The notes beneath the pieces are model-generated. The model ran no database searches. It was given only the letters and a program-made list of their open reading frames with translations, and was not told where the DNA came from. A stretch of DNA of 64,000 nt. It comes from Sphaerosporella brunnea. Lineage: Eukaryota; Ascomycota; Pezizomycetes; Pezizales; Pyronemataceae. Position 1 is the stretch's first letter, and each line of letters begins with the position of its first letter. Position numbers and translations under genes: made by a program. The stretch lies in contig VXIS01000032.1 of the NCBI GenBank assembly GCA_008704415.1, forward strand, positions 1 through 64,000, written 5' to 3'. This document shows, piece after piece, positions 46,650 to 58,676 of the stretch.

Positions 46650-47150
46650 TGTCTTCTGCAGAATATGTACCCATTCACCGCCACCGCTCGTATCGCAAGC
46701 CAGAGGGATTCGATTTTAAGGGCCCTGCAAAGCCAAGGCCAGGAGACACCGAAAAAGCCAACGGCCATGCCCGCGCTTCGCGCTTGAATCGATCTTCAAA
46801 GTATGTGGTCAGCCCCGCGAATACATCCACTCAATCATGGAGATCGTCGAATCCCAGGCTGTGGCTTGAGGAGGCGTGTTGTGTGGCATCAATTTAAGTT
46901 CGGTAGCGATGCAGAGATTGGCGAGAATTCTGGCGAATCATCGGGTGCGCAGTCCACTCTCGGAGGCCAGGGCAGGGAAGTCCTACAAGGCACTCTTCAG
47001 AAAACGACGACTCTTCGAGCTCTGCTGCCTGCCGACATGCATCTCCAATCGTTTTAAGCCTTTTTGTCTCGTGTGAGACAGCATCAATGCGTGCAATGCC
47101 GCGATCCCGACGCCCTCACCGCTAGGCAAACGATGATCATTACTGCGTTC
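46650..47150 (+). pseudogene. Possible gene relic, unrecognised
   Basis: Two overlapping frames look protein-like: one reads YVPIHRHRSYRKPEGFDFKG and continues as a basic stretch, the next reads QFKFGSDAEIGENSGESSG and LRALLPADMHLQSF, then passes a TAA into FLSRVRQHQCVQCRDPDAL. No splice arrangement makes one clean frame. It may be a decayed gene beside the foldback element, or chance. Confidence 0.25.
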
Positions 47151-47566
47151 TTTGGAGGACGGTCCGCTAGGAGCTGAAAACTTCCCAGCAACGCCTCGAT
47201 CTACAACTCCCCACACCCACAGCTGCAGCTGCAGCAGCAAATGAACGTCGCTCGAGAGTGCAAGCCCGTCTGAGACATCGCGAACTGTTTGAGGAATAGG
47301 GATGCACGGGCACAGCCATGGAAGGGCTGTCTATGGCCACCCCACCCGTCCGGGTGCTACTGCAGCCTTCCGCTTGGTCTCAACTGGTTTGCTGGCCCGC
47401 ATGCGCCTCGTATAGATAAATAAATGTCCAGCCAAAAATCCCCCCCCTCCCTGATGTTCTTATATGGCGCTGCCCCCCCTTCCTGCGAGTCACTCAATTG
47501 CTGCAGCGAAATCCCATTGTGCAAATCCCCTCTGCCCTGCCGCCTAGACGCCAGATCCCAACGGAA

Positions 47567-50151
47567 ATGGAGTCTCTCCCAGCCGAGGCAAGTGGAGGAA
47601 CACCTCTCCCCGCGCCTGTTCCTTCGCCAGGACCGCCATCTTCGCCACAGATCGTCGTTCCAAAGGGCGCCCAGCTGAGTTACTCAGCAGCTCCGTCGCC
47701 GGCGCCACGTCAGACCACAGGTCCCAATCAAAGGCCGCGAAAACCCAGCTTTGCGGGGGTCACACATGATATTAGGGTTGGCCAGCAGCGCAAGAAGTTG
47801 GTTTTGTGCTTTGACGGGACAGGAAATAAGTTCAAAGGGAATTCCGGCGACACAAACATTCTGAAGATTTTCCGAATGTTGGATAGGACTGGCGGAAATC
47901 ATGGTGAGTCTCTGGAGATTATTGGCGCTTTCTAGGAGGCACCGTGAATCACTGTAGTCGGTATATGGCTAACTCGGGTTGGAATCGCAGTTCATTATTA
48001 TCAACGTGCGTACGCGGTGTTGTGGAGACACTGCGATATTGAGCTGACATGGAAAATGTGAGACAGCGGGAATCGGAACATACATCACGAATGGAACATT
48101 GTCGCGTGTTCACATCGGCAGTCGCATGAAATCTTGGGTGGACAAGGCTATGGATGCGGCAGTAGGGTGAGACATCCGATGAAAGCCCCCCCCCGAAGAT
48201 GTTTCAGTGGTCACTGGATATGCTCTTGGTCTGTGAACGTCTTAAACTAACATGTGCTTCGTAATAGTACATCCTTTGACCAACATGTCATGGGTGGATA
48301 CAAATTCATTATGCGTTTCTACGAGCCTGGGGATGACATCTACATGTTTGGCTTCTCACGCGGCGCATACACTGCACGATTCCTGTCAGAGATGTTGGAT
48401 CATGTCGGTTAGTATCAACTTGCAGAAGTGCCTTGAAAAGGTTCGCTGATTGGAAACAGGACTTGTTGCCCCCGGAAATGAGGAAATGGTTTTGTTCGCA
48501 TGGAAGACATTCTCCAACTGGCAGCAGCGGCAGGACAACTCGAAGAAGGCCGCACTTTACGAGTAAGAACATTGAAGCTGGCGAGAGATCGCCGTGCGGC
48601 TAACCGAAAATAAGGTACATGAGAGCCTTCCGCGAGACATTTGCCCGACCTGTGCGGCGAGTGCGGTTCCTTGGGCTTTTCGACACAGTCAACTCAGTTC
48701 CCCGGTTCGAATCAGCGTGGTTGAAGCGATCATCGGCCTTCCCATATACGGCTCGGAGTATGCTGCCAATCGTGAACAATCACTTGCATTGAAACGCTGC
48801 TGACCCTAGAAGGTACGGCCCGAGTGATTCGACATGCGGTGGGAATCGACGAGCGTCGCGCAAAGTTCCGCCAGGATCTGATTGACAAGGTGGACATCGC
48901 GGACGTAACCCGTGCACGCACCTGGCAAACACACGACAAGAAACATAAGAAGAGCAAGAGCAAGCGCAAGAGCAAGGTCAACGTTGGGCAGAATGGCAAC
49001 GCTCCTCACCATGCATATGGAGAGCAACTGGGTACGGCTGGCAGCGGTGTAAATTCTCCCTGTGAAAGTATGGTGTCGTTGAACATTTTGTTTGACAACG
49101 AAAGCGATTCGGATGAAGACGAAGAGGCAGGTCAGGACATCGAGGAGGTCTGGTTCAGTGGTTGCCATGGCGATGTGGGCGGTGGTTGGGACTTGCCGGA
49201 TGATGAGGAGCCCCTCAGTCAGGGCCCGTTGGTGTGGATGGTCAGTATCAGGTCTGACGCTAAATTCCTCTCAGAAATCCTAACTTTTTTCCCAGGTGCA
49301 CGAAGCACGAAAGGCCGGTGTTGTTTTCGACAAGCAACGGATGAAGGAACAGAATTGTTGGATAGATGAATACGAACAGGACGACAACGACTCCTCTGAG
49401 TCACTACTGGAACAAGCCACGGTTTCCGAAGCACCCGAACTTCCCCATATCGAGGTAACCGGCGCTTCCCCCACCGAGGAAACCGTGGAGAAGCCAAACA
49501 TTGCGCCAGACTTGCATCAAGCAAATGCCAAAGCCCATCCGCTCCAATACCCTCTTCGGCACCTTTTGCGCCGAAAGCACGAGAAGAAAGTGGTTCCCAA
49601 ATACCCGCCCAAGGAGTTCCTGGAGAGATCTTACACGCGCGGAAAAATTCATGATTGCCTGTGTTTCAACCAGGGACTGTCTACTGTGGGCGTCATGGGA
49701 TGGAAGATAATGGAGTATTTACCGTTCCGACGAATGGATCTGCAGCCTGATGGCAGTTGGAAGGCCATTGTTTGGCCACTTCCCCGTGGCGAGGTTCGAG
49801 ACATCCCAGAAAATGTCAAAATCCATTGCAGCGTTATCAAACGAATGCAGGCAGACCCAACGTAAGCCACTCCAAGCTATCACGCCTGACGTCATTTACT
49901 GACCAAACTTGAGATATCGTCCGGGCAACCTACTGGTTGGCGGCGGAGGTCGCGGTGTGCGAGTCGCTCCTCCGGAATACGGAACCGGCGATTGGGTGGT
50001 GATTCGGGAAGAGGGCAGCCTCGTTGGAGAAGTATTGATGAAGCGGTCCGCATGGGAGAAGATGGACAAAAGACAACGGGAGGCGGCGATGGGACGTGCC
50101 AACAGGCCAATGCCGCCGGCCCATGGCCATGCAGAAAAGGAGTTGTTGTGA
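47567..50151 (+). CDS. DUF2235 (T6SS Tle1-like catalytic domain) alpha/beta hydrolase
   Basis: Nine exons: 47567-47903, 47991-48005 (15 bp), 48067-48166, 48268-48407, 48460-48562, 48615-48757, 48813-49240, 49296-49861 and 49914-50151; 689 residues. All introns are GT..AG and 52-101 bp, with GCTGAC/GCTAAC branch sites. After a Pro-rich head, the DUF2235 fold begins [13 protein letters not shown] (about 78), with the nucleophile elbow [12 protein letters not shown] (Ser about 180), [14 protein letters not shown], and [10 protein letters not shown] (about 396), where catalytic Asp/His of the family lie. A Lys-rich insertion ([14 protein letters not shown]) and an acidic [12 protein letters not shown] segment interrupt the domain. 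The C-terminus, with [18 protein letters not shown], is family-typical. Bacterial relatives are phospholipases; the substrate of the fungal ones is unknown to me. Confidence 0.9.
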
Positions 50152-52282
50152 TATGTCTTAGCGGTTTCATTTGAGGATCAATTGGACGAGGAATTTTGTA
50201 AGTTTGAATACCAAGCACTTGATCAGGAATACACCTTTGTGCACATCGTGAAAAGATGAAAACAACACTAATATAGCGAAACTTGTTGCGGCATTCCCCA
50301 AACCCAGAAACCCAGAAGAGTAACAAATGCTTGTCTGAGACTAGGACTAGGGGTATCAAACTGGACTGTTTCCCGCTCACCATCTGATCGGTATCGGAAA
50401 CCGGATTGTTCAGGGAGCTTCCGTTCATCTCTTCGTCAGAATCCGTATCGCTATCGGTGGTGGTCGATGTTTGGGGCTGTTCAGACGGCCCTCTAAAAGT
50501 CCCAGTAGTTGGTCTGAGAATTCAGGTATCAGGGCTGTCTTTGTGCCACCTCCCAACATCGCACCTCCATGGCCTTGTTCACAGTCGCTAAGCAGGTTCG
50601 TATGAAGCTGCTGCCGCCGCCGCCACGCCGTCTAATCCAGGGCTGGCTGGCTGATGCCATATATGGTGCACACCGGGCTACCGACAATCCCTGCTCTAAC
50701 CAATTGCGTCAAACTCGCGCAACACACTCAGCTTCAATTGCAAGCGCTGTCAACGTCGGTTTCCAGCGTGCCATGCCGCAAGATACACATAGCGGGGGGC
50801 ACGCCAAGTATGGAACCAAGTCCATATGGCCGGCCGATCCAGCAACGCTGTTGCGGCGTCGTCGGCGGAGGGGGTGCCTGCTGCTGGTTAGGGGTCCGCT
50901 ATGGAGATGCTGAGGAAGCGAAGCATTATGCCGGCCCTCCCCCCCTTGCAAACTCAAGGCATAGCTGTCTTCAACCGTGCTCTATGACATCTAGGCTTGC
51001 TGAAAGCGATGATCTCGCTCATCTTGCGGCGTGCTGGGATGAACCAATTGCCGAGCATGTGAAGTATTATTATTATCATTTGAGAGGCTTGACGCATAAG
51101 GCGGCGCTTGAAGAAAAGTCAAAAAAAAAAAAAAAAAACCCTCACTCTCTCGCCATCAGCCAGAGTAAGGATTATTTTTTTTTATAGAGGAAAAACCCTC
51201 AAAAGGGACAAAAAAAGGAGGGAAAGACGGGTATTTATATGCGAGGATGAGGCTCCGCTGGGTTGTTTTGGCCGACATTCTGGCAGTGGAGCAAGAGTGC
51301 CAGCCTCTTACTCGCAGGTCACCCTTCAGCTTCGCTGGACTTCTCATGGGATCAGTGTGTGACTGGAGGTTCGCATGTCGAAATATCCACATATCCAAGT
51401 GAGAGAGTCCAGACTCGGAGCAAGGCAAGCCCTTGGTAGCGGGCCTCCTTTATGAGAACCTCACTCAACCTTCCCGCTTCTCGCCTTCCCCACTTTCCTC
51501 CAAGATACAAAAAGAGTCTGAATCCCACAGCAATGGCACTCTGTCTCCAAGTGAGACCAGACTTCGCGGATACACGGCTCGCTGTGCGGTTCCGGATCCT
51601 TCACCAAAGGGACCCGCACCTAAAAGGCGTAGGCATCAGCTCACGTGGAACCATAGGCATCCCACCAGAGTACTATCCTCCAAGAGGACGTCGGTGTGTT
51701 TTTGCCCCAAAGACTGGTCAAGAAGAAGAGGCGGATTTCCATACAAGCAACAAACGCTTGAATATCACACTGGGGGTGCGTGCGGAGATTTCTATCTTGG
51801 CCTTCAAAACGCAATTGTCCAGAGGCGCTTGCTCGATGTGGTGCTTTTGTAGTCCGGAAGGCCGCCGGCCTATGCCTCTTTCGGAAAGCAAAGACCTCTC
51901 AGTCAACTCACATCAAGCTCCGAGATGCAAACTATTCAAAGCGCCTATTCGGAGCATACAATAGCTCAATGAGACACTTAGAAAAGAGAAAAAAAACGAT
52001 CAAGAAGCGTAATCAGCTCTTTTCACCAGCCTGAATCAGTCTGCAGAAAACCCATTGAACCTCACTGCCTCGAAGTCCTTTTGCTCGCCGAGAACTCACG
52101 CACGGCGGCGGCGGCGACCTGAGAAATTACATCGTCAATTCAATTCGCTCGAGGGAGCCTTTGCTACCATTGCCTCTTGCCTCTTGCCCTTCGACAGCCC
52201 AGCTATACCTTCACTACCCCCAACTAACCGACAACAACCTCTTCCCACTCATCCGAACGAAGCGCCAGCTACAGACCACAAG
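50152..52282. other. Intergenic region
   Basis: No gene supported. It has an 18-A tract near 51121, a T tract at about 51175-51184 and an ATT array near 51066-51077. Frames at 51433-51964 have biased composition and no start context. The last 200 bases form the 5' leader of the next gene. Confidence 0.55.
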
Positions 52283-55135
52283 ATGGTAGGCCAAGGTCGG
52301 CATAACATAAACTATGGCAGGAACCGCGGCGGCGTGGGTCGTGGCCACCCTCTCGGACGTGGTCGCGCTTTCGGCCGCGGTGGTAATGCTGCGCTGCTTA
52401 CCACTAATCTTGACCTCAACGCTGGTCCCACAGAGGTCCATCCTACCTGGCGCCGATCTACCCGTTACGAACATTTTATGCGTCTGAAAGAGTCCTTCCC
52501 CGAGCCTGGTGAGGGGGACCCGCAGTCTCGCCCGTTCGATCCGTTGATGCACTATCACTTCCATGCATTCTGCCCCACCTACTCCGAAGCCCTTTGGCGT
52601 ATCAAAGCTACACAGACGGGCCAAGTTCTCGAGGCTTTGATGGAGCAGAACAGGTTTCACGACGCTGGCGAGGGTGGGGTCGAGGATGGGGAGCAGAGTG
52701 CCCAAAATGAGCAGGACGATCAAAACTCTGAGGACGACCAGCAGGGAATAGAAGGGAGTATTGGAGGTCGAATGGACCAGAACATTAAAACCCTCCAAAA
52801 CGAAAACACTGGTTTTTCTGGACCTAGTAAGCACATTTTTTCTTTTTTGCCGCGTTCTGACATTTTTAATCCCCTGACGATTTCAAAGGCACCCAACAAG
52901 CCAACCCCCTTGAAAAAGGTCCTTCTTCTGCAAGTAAGTCGGTTCTTGTTCTCTGCTGCAGAAACAGGAGTTGCAGCGACTGACACCCAATAGGTCCAAA
53001 AACTATGAACCGTCAGCAGGCCTCTGGTACCAGTTGGGAGTCTGATAATAGATTCATATCCAACGCCGAGGCGCTCAAGACAGTTAAACGATTGCCCGAC
53101 GAGAGCGACGCCGTCTACGCTGTCCGAGTCGCCCATCACATCTCATCTATGGGAGAGAAGCAAGGCGCGTCTTGCGACAACCCTTCGAAAGGTCCTAGTG
53201 AGCCGGACACCGAACGCAAGGTGGAGGGTGTAAAGACAAAGACTCAGTTTCTTTGCAACAAGGCGCCCCCCACCAACACGGAAATGATTGAGGATCTTTT
53301 CTCTCCATCTGGACCACGCGCCGATAATCCATTCGCTCAAGGCCAGTTTGGCGGTCAGTTTGGAAAGTTCAGCCTCCAGCCGCCTCCGGGACTTGGTATT
53401 GGCGATATTACCAACAACAGCAAAGTGGAAAAGCCTAAGCCCAGTGAAAAGGCAATGGGAAAGCAGCCGGTCAGGCCATATGACGCTCAGTCCATCGATC
53501 ATTCTCAGGGAGGAACTTCTGGAACCGCCGTTCCACCTTCAGCTTCTTTTGGTGCCTCCAATGGACAATACCATGCTTCGAGGGACCCCACTTTAAGCGG
53601 TGCGTGGACCGACACCATCGGAAATCAGAAGACGTATGGAGGCGAGGAAGAGCCCAGCGTCCCTGTAAACCCGCTGGAAGGTATCTGGGGCCAGGGGTAC
53701 CAGGGGAGCGGATCGAAGTATAAGGCCCAAGCGAACATGGTTCAGAAGGGAAACGGCTTCTTCAAGTACCCCCCTGGGATGGAAAGCAACGACGGTGTTG
53801 GCAATCCCTGGAACGATACTGCCTTCCGACAAGCCCCAAAGATTGGCTTTACCGCCGATGGACATCCCTTTGGAGACAAAATAGATGGATCGTTCCAGGA
53901 ACAGACTTTCAAGTATCCCGGACCATTTAACTTGGCTGGAAGACGCTACCACGTTGGCAGTGGAGACGGAGGCGTGTCTGGACAATTCGGTGCCTTCAAC
54001 ATGCAGGGCAGGGCGGAAGTCATCCCCAGAGTCATCGACAGGAACCCCTTTTTCCCGTCCGGGACTTCTAAAGCTCCTGGTGGACCAGTTGTTGGAAGGG
54101 ATGTTTTCGGATTTCCCGTCACTAGCAACACAAAAGGACATGCTCCCATTTTTGACCCTCTTAGGGGAAAAGCTATACTTCAAAACCCTTCGCCCACCTC
54201 TAGTGCGGCGGACGTGGTGGTGGGAAAGCCTAGTGCTTCCCCCGTTACGCACAACAGGATGCCCGCGGATGATGGAACGTTCTCAGCCTCTCGCTTCACC
54301 GAAGATTGGGAGGAGTTGGCAGCACAATCCACTGAGTTCCTTAAGCACACGCGCACGGCGGAAAAGAGTGATCCTATCAAGAGGCAACTTAGCAAGAGGA
54401 AGAAGGATAACTTCGCCGCTCTGGGAGCTCCCCTTGGCGACTACGTGCCTCCTTGGATGCGGGATTATAAGCCTATTGTGATCCCGTGCGGTCCAGATGG
54501 CGGCGCTCCATGGCCCAACCTCCCCAAGCCGCCCCCTCGCGAGAAGAAAGGTCCTGAGTGCGGAGATCCTGACTACGAATATCAGCTGGGCATCTGCTAC
54601 GATCCCGAAATCGGAATGACACGTTTTGAGACCCCTAGAGAAACCAAAATCAAGAAGGCCAAACGCGAGGCTGCGGCCAAGGGTTTGCCCGAGCCTGCCA
54701 TTCCGGAGCCCAAAAAGTGGTACGAAACTGATTTCTACCTTATGGAACAGGCCAATAGGCAGAAGGAAGCGGATGAGGCGGGTGTTGACAAGGCCCTCGA
54801 GGAGTTCGAGTCTATGGAGTTGGCCGATACTTTTGGTGAGTATTTCTTCAATCTCTCTGGATCATGCCATGCTGACTTGTGCGGCAGATGATATTCAGGA
54901 CTGTGCGACTGTTCCCAAGGACGAGGCTGCCCCCAAGGATGCGGTCCACGAGTCCGAAGGTAAAATGGATTACGCCGCGGCTTTGACTACTGAGTGGTCT
55001 TCGAACGTCCGGGGCAAGCCGGATGACTTGTCCTTTTCTCCCTCGACCGTTGGATCTGCTGACACTGACGAGAGTGGACTGAGTGGTTGGGACCCGGCCG
55101 TCACGATTCGTTTTAAGAAGCCTGGCAAGGCGTAA
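52283..55135 (+). CDS. Large disordered protein with RGG-type N-terminus, unknown function
   Basis: Four exons: 52283-52826, 52889-52933, 52994-54835 and 54888-55135; introns of 62, 60 and 52 bp; 892 residues. The head (NYGRNRGGVGRGHPLGRGR, then AFGRGG) is an RGG box, suggesting RNA binding. Blocks that look conserved are HYHFHAFCPTYSEALWRI, SNAEALKTVKRLPDESDAVY, GKFSLQPPPGLGIGDI, LGAPLGDYVPPWMRDYKPIV and YEYQLGICYDPEIGMTRFET. The remainder is Gly/Pro/Asn-rich. I do not recognise the family. The second intron is inferred with the later acceptor (CCAATAG); using the nearer CTGCAG would end the protein at a TAG after about 200 residues, so alternative splicing could give a short form. Confidence 0.8.
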
Positions 55136-55561
55136 GCCTGGGATCTTCAGCTCCCACTCCGGTTGACAAGTTGATCGTTCTTCTTTGCATTGCGATGTTG
55201 CGGCTACGAATCGGTTCGCGACTTCATTTTTTGTTTCAGTGTATAGGGTAGAACCAGCTAGCATCCTGCTGATCTTAAAAATATAAGTCTATATGCGTGT
55301 CAGTGACCTCATAGCTCGCCATCCATAGTGCAAATGATGCCGTTGAAGCCCGGCAAGTCAAGAAATAAGTGGACTAGACGTCTTACTTTTTCGGTAACAA
55401 GTCTTTGCTGAGTTGTGTCCGGCGGAGTGAAACTGCGTGATTGTGGTGGTTGAAAGAAGAGTGACGGTTGCGCCAAACACAAGAGGATTCACCCCACATC
55501 AAACATGCAAGCAAGCAAATAATCAATTACTTTGGGTATCCAAGAACATCCGCAGCGCCAT
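55136..55561. other. Convergent intergenic region
   Basis: 3' flanks of the two neighbours. Nothing notable. Confidence 0.55.
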
Positions 55562-56095
55562 TCACCTGCAAAGCCCCTCCAGCAAAACATCATCAATCTC
55601 CACCTCTGCCTCACCCTCACAAGTAGCAACCATCCTCACAGCGTCTATGGGCCTCCCCGAAACACGGCCCTCAACCCTCCTCCACTCCCCCCGCTCCTCG
55701 TCGCTGAGGACCACAGCCGCCCCACCAACATCCCACGCAATCTTACACTCCCCACATATCCTTATCCACGCCGCAAACCGATAGTCTCGTTCCTCCCCGT
55801 CCACGCGCTGCTTCAGCGCCACCATGCTACGACCCGCGCCGGTCGTAATCAGCACCGACCTCTCGCCGCTGTGCGCCGTTCCGGTAATCGCGCCGAAGCG
55901 GACGTGTGTGGAAGTGGTGTTTACGACCCACGGCGGGAATGAGGGGCCTATGCCATCTTCGAAGGAGGGGTTTTGCAGCGGACGGTAGGGAGTGCAAGTG
56001 GCGATGGGGGAGTTGAGAACGGCTTGCCGTGGTTGGGCCGCAGCGGTAAGTGTGAGGAGAAGGGCGGCGGTGGTCTGCAACAGTCTGGCCAACAT
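55562..56095 (-). CDS. Small secreted protein with CBM/jelly-roll-like domain
   Basis: Single exon, 177 residues. The ATG at 56095 follows GCCGCCACG, a good start context. A signal peptide is clear: MLARLLQTTAALLLTLTAAA, with cleavage probably near AAAQP. The mature part reads LQNPSFEDG..PPWVVN, HSGERSVLIT, DYRFAAWIRI, and ends RMVATCEGEAEVEIDDVLLE. This NxSFExG ... W ... YRFxxWxR ... EVEIDDVxL layout is that of galactose-binding-like / carbohydrate-binding-module folds (CBM4_9 type) in secreted ascomycete proteins. Four Cys in the mature part could form two disulfides. No catalytic domain is attached. Confidence 0.82.
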   Translation of the reverse strand: MLARLLQTTAALLLTLTAAAQPRQAVLNSPIATCTPYRPLQNPSFEDGIGPSFPPWVVNTTSTHVRFGAITGTAHSGERSVLITTGAGRSMVALKQRVDGEERDYRFAAWIRICGECKIAWDVGGAAVVLSDEERGEWRRVEGRVSGRPIDAVRMVATCEGEAEVEIDDVLLEGLCR

Positions 56096-56936
56096 CGTGG
56101 CGGCTAGGAATGCAAGCAACTCAGGAGAGTTGACGATACATCTCGCCTTTATATAACCCCCCCCCCCCCTTTTTTTTTCCCAAGGTCCGGGAAATCATCG
56201 TGTGTTGGTCTGCTTTTTCTTTTTCTTTTTACAGGCCTGATCTGGTTCGGTCCGATCTGTTCGCTGGCTGGCTGGAGCCGGGGGTATAGAAAAGCGGTGT
56301 TGGCGCGCAGGGCTGAGCGAATGCCGCGCCGGCACGGAATCGAGCCGGATACGCTAGAACGGGGCTAGACCGTTCAGTCTCTCCTCTCACTTGCCGATTG
56401 GGGGAAGTCAGACTTGGACTCCGGCGGAAGAAATATTGCCCGCTTTGATTGAGCTTTCCAAGTGCCGCGCACATGTCGACGGTCGGAGCGCCAAAACAAA
56501 GAGTAAGAAGGACAGCTACATAAGCCTTTTGGCTGCGGAACGATTTGCAGATGATGGAAGTCCAGCTTTTTGTGGATCTGCGCTGGGGCCACGAAGATCC
56601 AAGACTTGGGTGGGTATAAATGGTCGCTAGATATGGGGTCACAATCGCTAAAACTCCTTCTGTGGAAAACGCAATTACCGCATCATGAAGCGTCACACGC
56701 ATTCCAAACTGGTCCGTAGGAAAGAAAGATCGCCAGTTTATCGGGATTCGGTTCCGCATCATGAAGCTCATCGATTGATGACCGCCTAGTTTGTTCAAGG
56801 TCACTGCAACACGGAGGAATCCCCCACTTTCAGGAGGAATCCCCTAGTTTCAGGAGGAATCCCCGGCGGTTGAATCATGAACTAAACAGCGTGTGATGCG
56901 CTTACAATACATACATACAAAGGAAATCTACCCATC
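56096..56936. other. Intergenic region
   Basis: A C run and T run (56159-56178) lie 65-85 bp upstream of the secreted-protein start. A 20-bp tandem repeat sits at 56813-56865. Other open frames are unrecognised. Confidence 0.55.
56813..56865. repeat. 20-bp direct repeat, 2.6 copies
   Basis: Units beginning GGAGGAATCCCC at 56813, 56833 and 56853 are separated by a CACTTTCA/TAGTTTCA tail. They lie 70-120 bp beyond the stop of the dehydrogenase gene. Confidence 0.85.
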
Positions 56937-58130
56937 TTACTCCGGTCCCTTGATAAGCACCTTGATTCCCTTTCCTTCCAGGGTCTCCTGGAACGCCTTC
57001 TCCGCATCCTCAAACTTCCATCTTCCGGTGATCAAGCTCTTAACCTCGACCTTTCCAGCCGCAATCAATTCAACCGCCAATTTGTAATCCCCGGCCGCAT
57101 ATCTAAAACTTCCCTTGACGACCAGCTCCTTTGCCGCCATCTCCACGATTGGGAACTGGATATCCGCTGGTCCCATTCCGACCTGGACGAAAGTACCGCC
57201 CTGCTTCAGCACATAGATACCAGCCTGGATACATGGCGGCGCGCCACTGGCATCGATGGCCTTATCCGCACCACCACCAAGCCCAAACTGCTCCTTGATC
57301 GCCTGGGCATTGACCTTAGGGTCCCTAGAGTGTGTTCCATTGAATACATGCGTCGCAGCATACTTGGCCGCAAAGTCCAATCTCGGCTGGGAAATATCGA
57401 CAACCACGATCTTCATGGCTCCGTACGCCCTCGCCACAGCCGCACAAAGCAGACCGACAGGGCCAGCTCCAAAAATCACCACACTCTCTCCCGGGCGGAC
57501 ATCCGCCAGCTTGGCAACGTGCACACCCACTGACAATGGCTCCACCAGCGCGCCTTCCTCAAGGCTTACGTGCTCGGGTAGCTTGACGCAGAAGTCGGCG
57601 GGGAGGACGTAGTATTTTGCCAACGAACCGTCATACGGGGGTGTAGCGGCGAATCGCATTTCCGCGCAGAGGTTGTACTTCCCGCCTTTGCAGAAGTCGC
57701 ACATGCGGCAGGGAATACCGGGTTCTAGCGCTACGCGGTCGCCGGGAGCGAGGGAGGTTACGCGAGAACCGACCGAGACGACAGTACCCGCCGATTCGTG
57801 GCCGAGAACCATGGGTGCCTTCAGAATGAAGGGGCCGATACCGCCATGTTGCCAGTAGTGGACCTGTTGTACGGATACGGATCAGCATTACCCCGCGGCG
57901 AAGTTGGTGATGGCGGAGGCACTGACATCACTGCCGCAGATCCCGGTAACCTCGATCTTGATCAACACGTCGGTGTCGTTTTTGAGAGTCGGGATCGGCC
58001 GGTCTTCGAAGGCGACATCTTTCACGGCTCTGAGAACGAAGCTGGGGTTCTTCCGGTGCTATCTGTCAGTATCCAGCCCGCCTCGTGCTGAGAGGAGAGG
58101 GAATTGGAGGCTCACAGCGCCGGTTGCCAT
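56937..58130 (-). CDS. Zinc-dependent xylitol/sorbitol dehydrogenase (MDR family)
   Basis: Three exons: 58116-58130 (15 bp), 57927-58049 and 56937-57863, with introns of 66 bp (GTGAGC..GGAAG) and 63 bp (GTCAGT..CAACAG); 354 residues, the normal size. It oxidises polyols (xylitol to xylulose, or sorbitol to fructose). Visible motifs are GICGSDVHYW and GHESAGTVV (catalytic zinc), CRMCDFCKGGKYNLC (four Cys for structural zinc), FGAGPVGLL (Rossmann) and IVVVDISQPRL, whose Asp after the second strand indicates NAD rather than NADP. Polyol pathway use fits sugar growth on pentoses or hexitols. Which polyol is preferred cannot be decided from motifs. Confidence 0.93.
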
Positions 58131-58676
58131 TGTTGCGGGGTAGTAGTGGGATGATCGATGGAGATGGATGGAGCTACTTTTTCTCCTGCGAGGAATCGGC
58201 TCTCTTATATTGGAGATGAACAGCTCCAGTGCGGGAGAGGAGCGGATGAGATCACATTTATCCAGCCCGCCCGCGCCGTTCGTGGACCGCTAAGCTCCGT
58301 CTTGCCTGTAACCCAGTAACAGCAAGGACAGGATTCTCGCATTGCTCCAACGAGTAAACAATCTTCACGGATCTCCACCATGCACGCTCGGGAGGTGACT
58401 TTATCTATTTAGCCTAAAACCTCCATGGCGGGGCCGCGGTGCAAACCTCTCCGTAGCTTCAATGCTAAACGCGGCAACAATTGCGCCGGCACAGAGAGCA
58501 GCCTTCTTGCTCAGCCCTATGCCGATGCTGAGATTTTTTTGATTATGCAAGCTTGTAACGCCTCATCGCTCCCTTGGATGAGCAATCAAACGGCCCCTTT
58601 CTCGCCAGCAACAAAGTCGCAAGCCGGATGAATATGAAGGGCTTTAAAAAAGATCCGTCAAAAAAAAGAAAGAGTG
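58131..58676. other. Intergenic region
   Basis: Promoter side of the dehydrogenase and 3' flank of the tRNA, with an A run near 58660-58667, where a pol III T-terminator (minus strand) would fall just past the tRNA. Nothing else is seen. Confidence 0.6.

Larger units (their letters stand above)
41759..47566. other. Gene-poor gap with mobile-element relics
   Basis: This is a 5.8 kb gap between genes. It contains a 34-bp inverted-repeat structure (42517-42801), an hAT-type MITE (43148-43398), a TA-flanked foldback element (46227-46347) and a possible gene relic (about 46650-47150). The remaining sequence has only short, unrecognised frames. Confidence 0.65.

Noticed and set aside
48700..48720. 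tRNA B-box-like GGTTCGAATC
   Set aside because: Lies within exon 6 of the DUF2235 gene; no cloverleaf can be built around it.
51433..51964. Plus-strand frames of 139-170 codons
   Set aside because: No ATG context or domain; they overlap in different frames and precede the RGG gene's leader.
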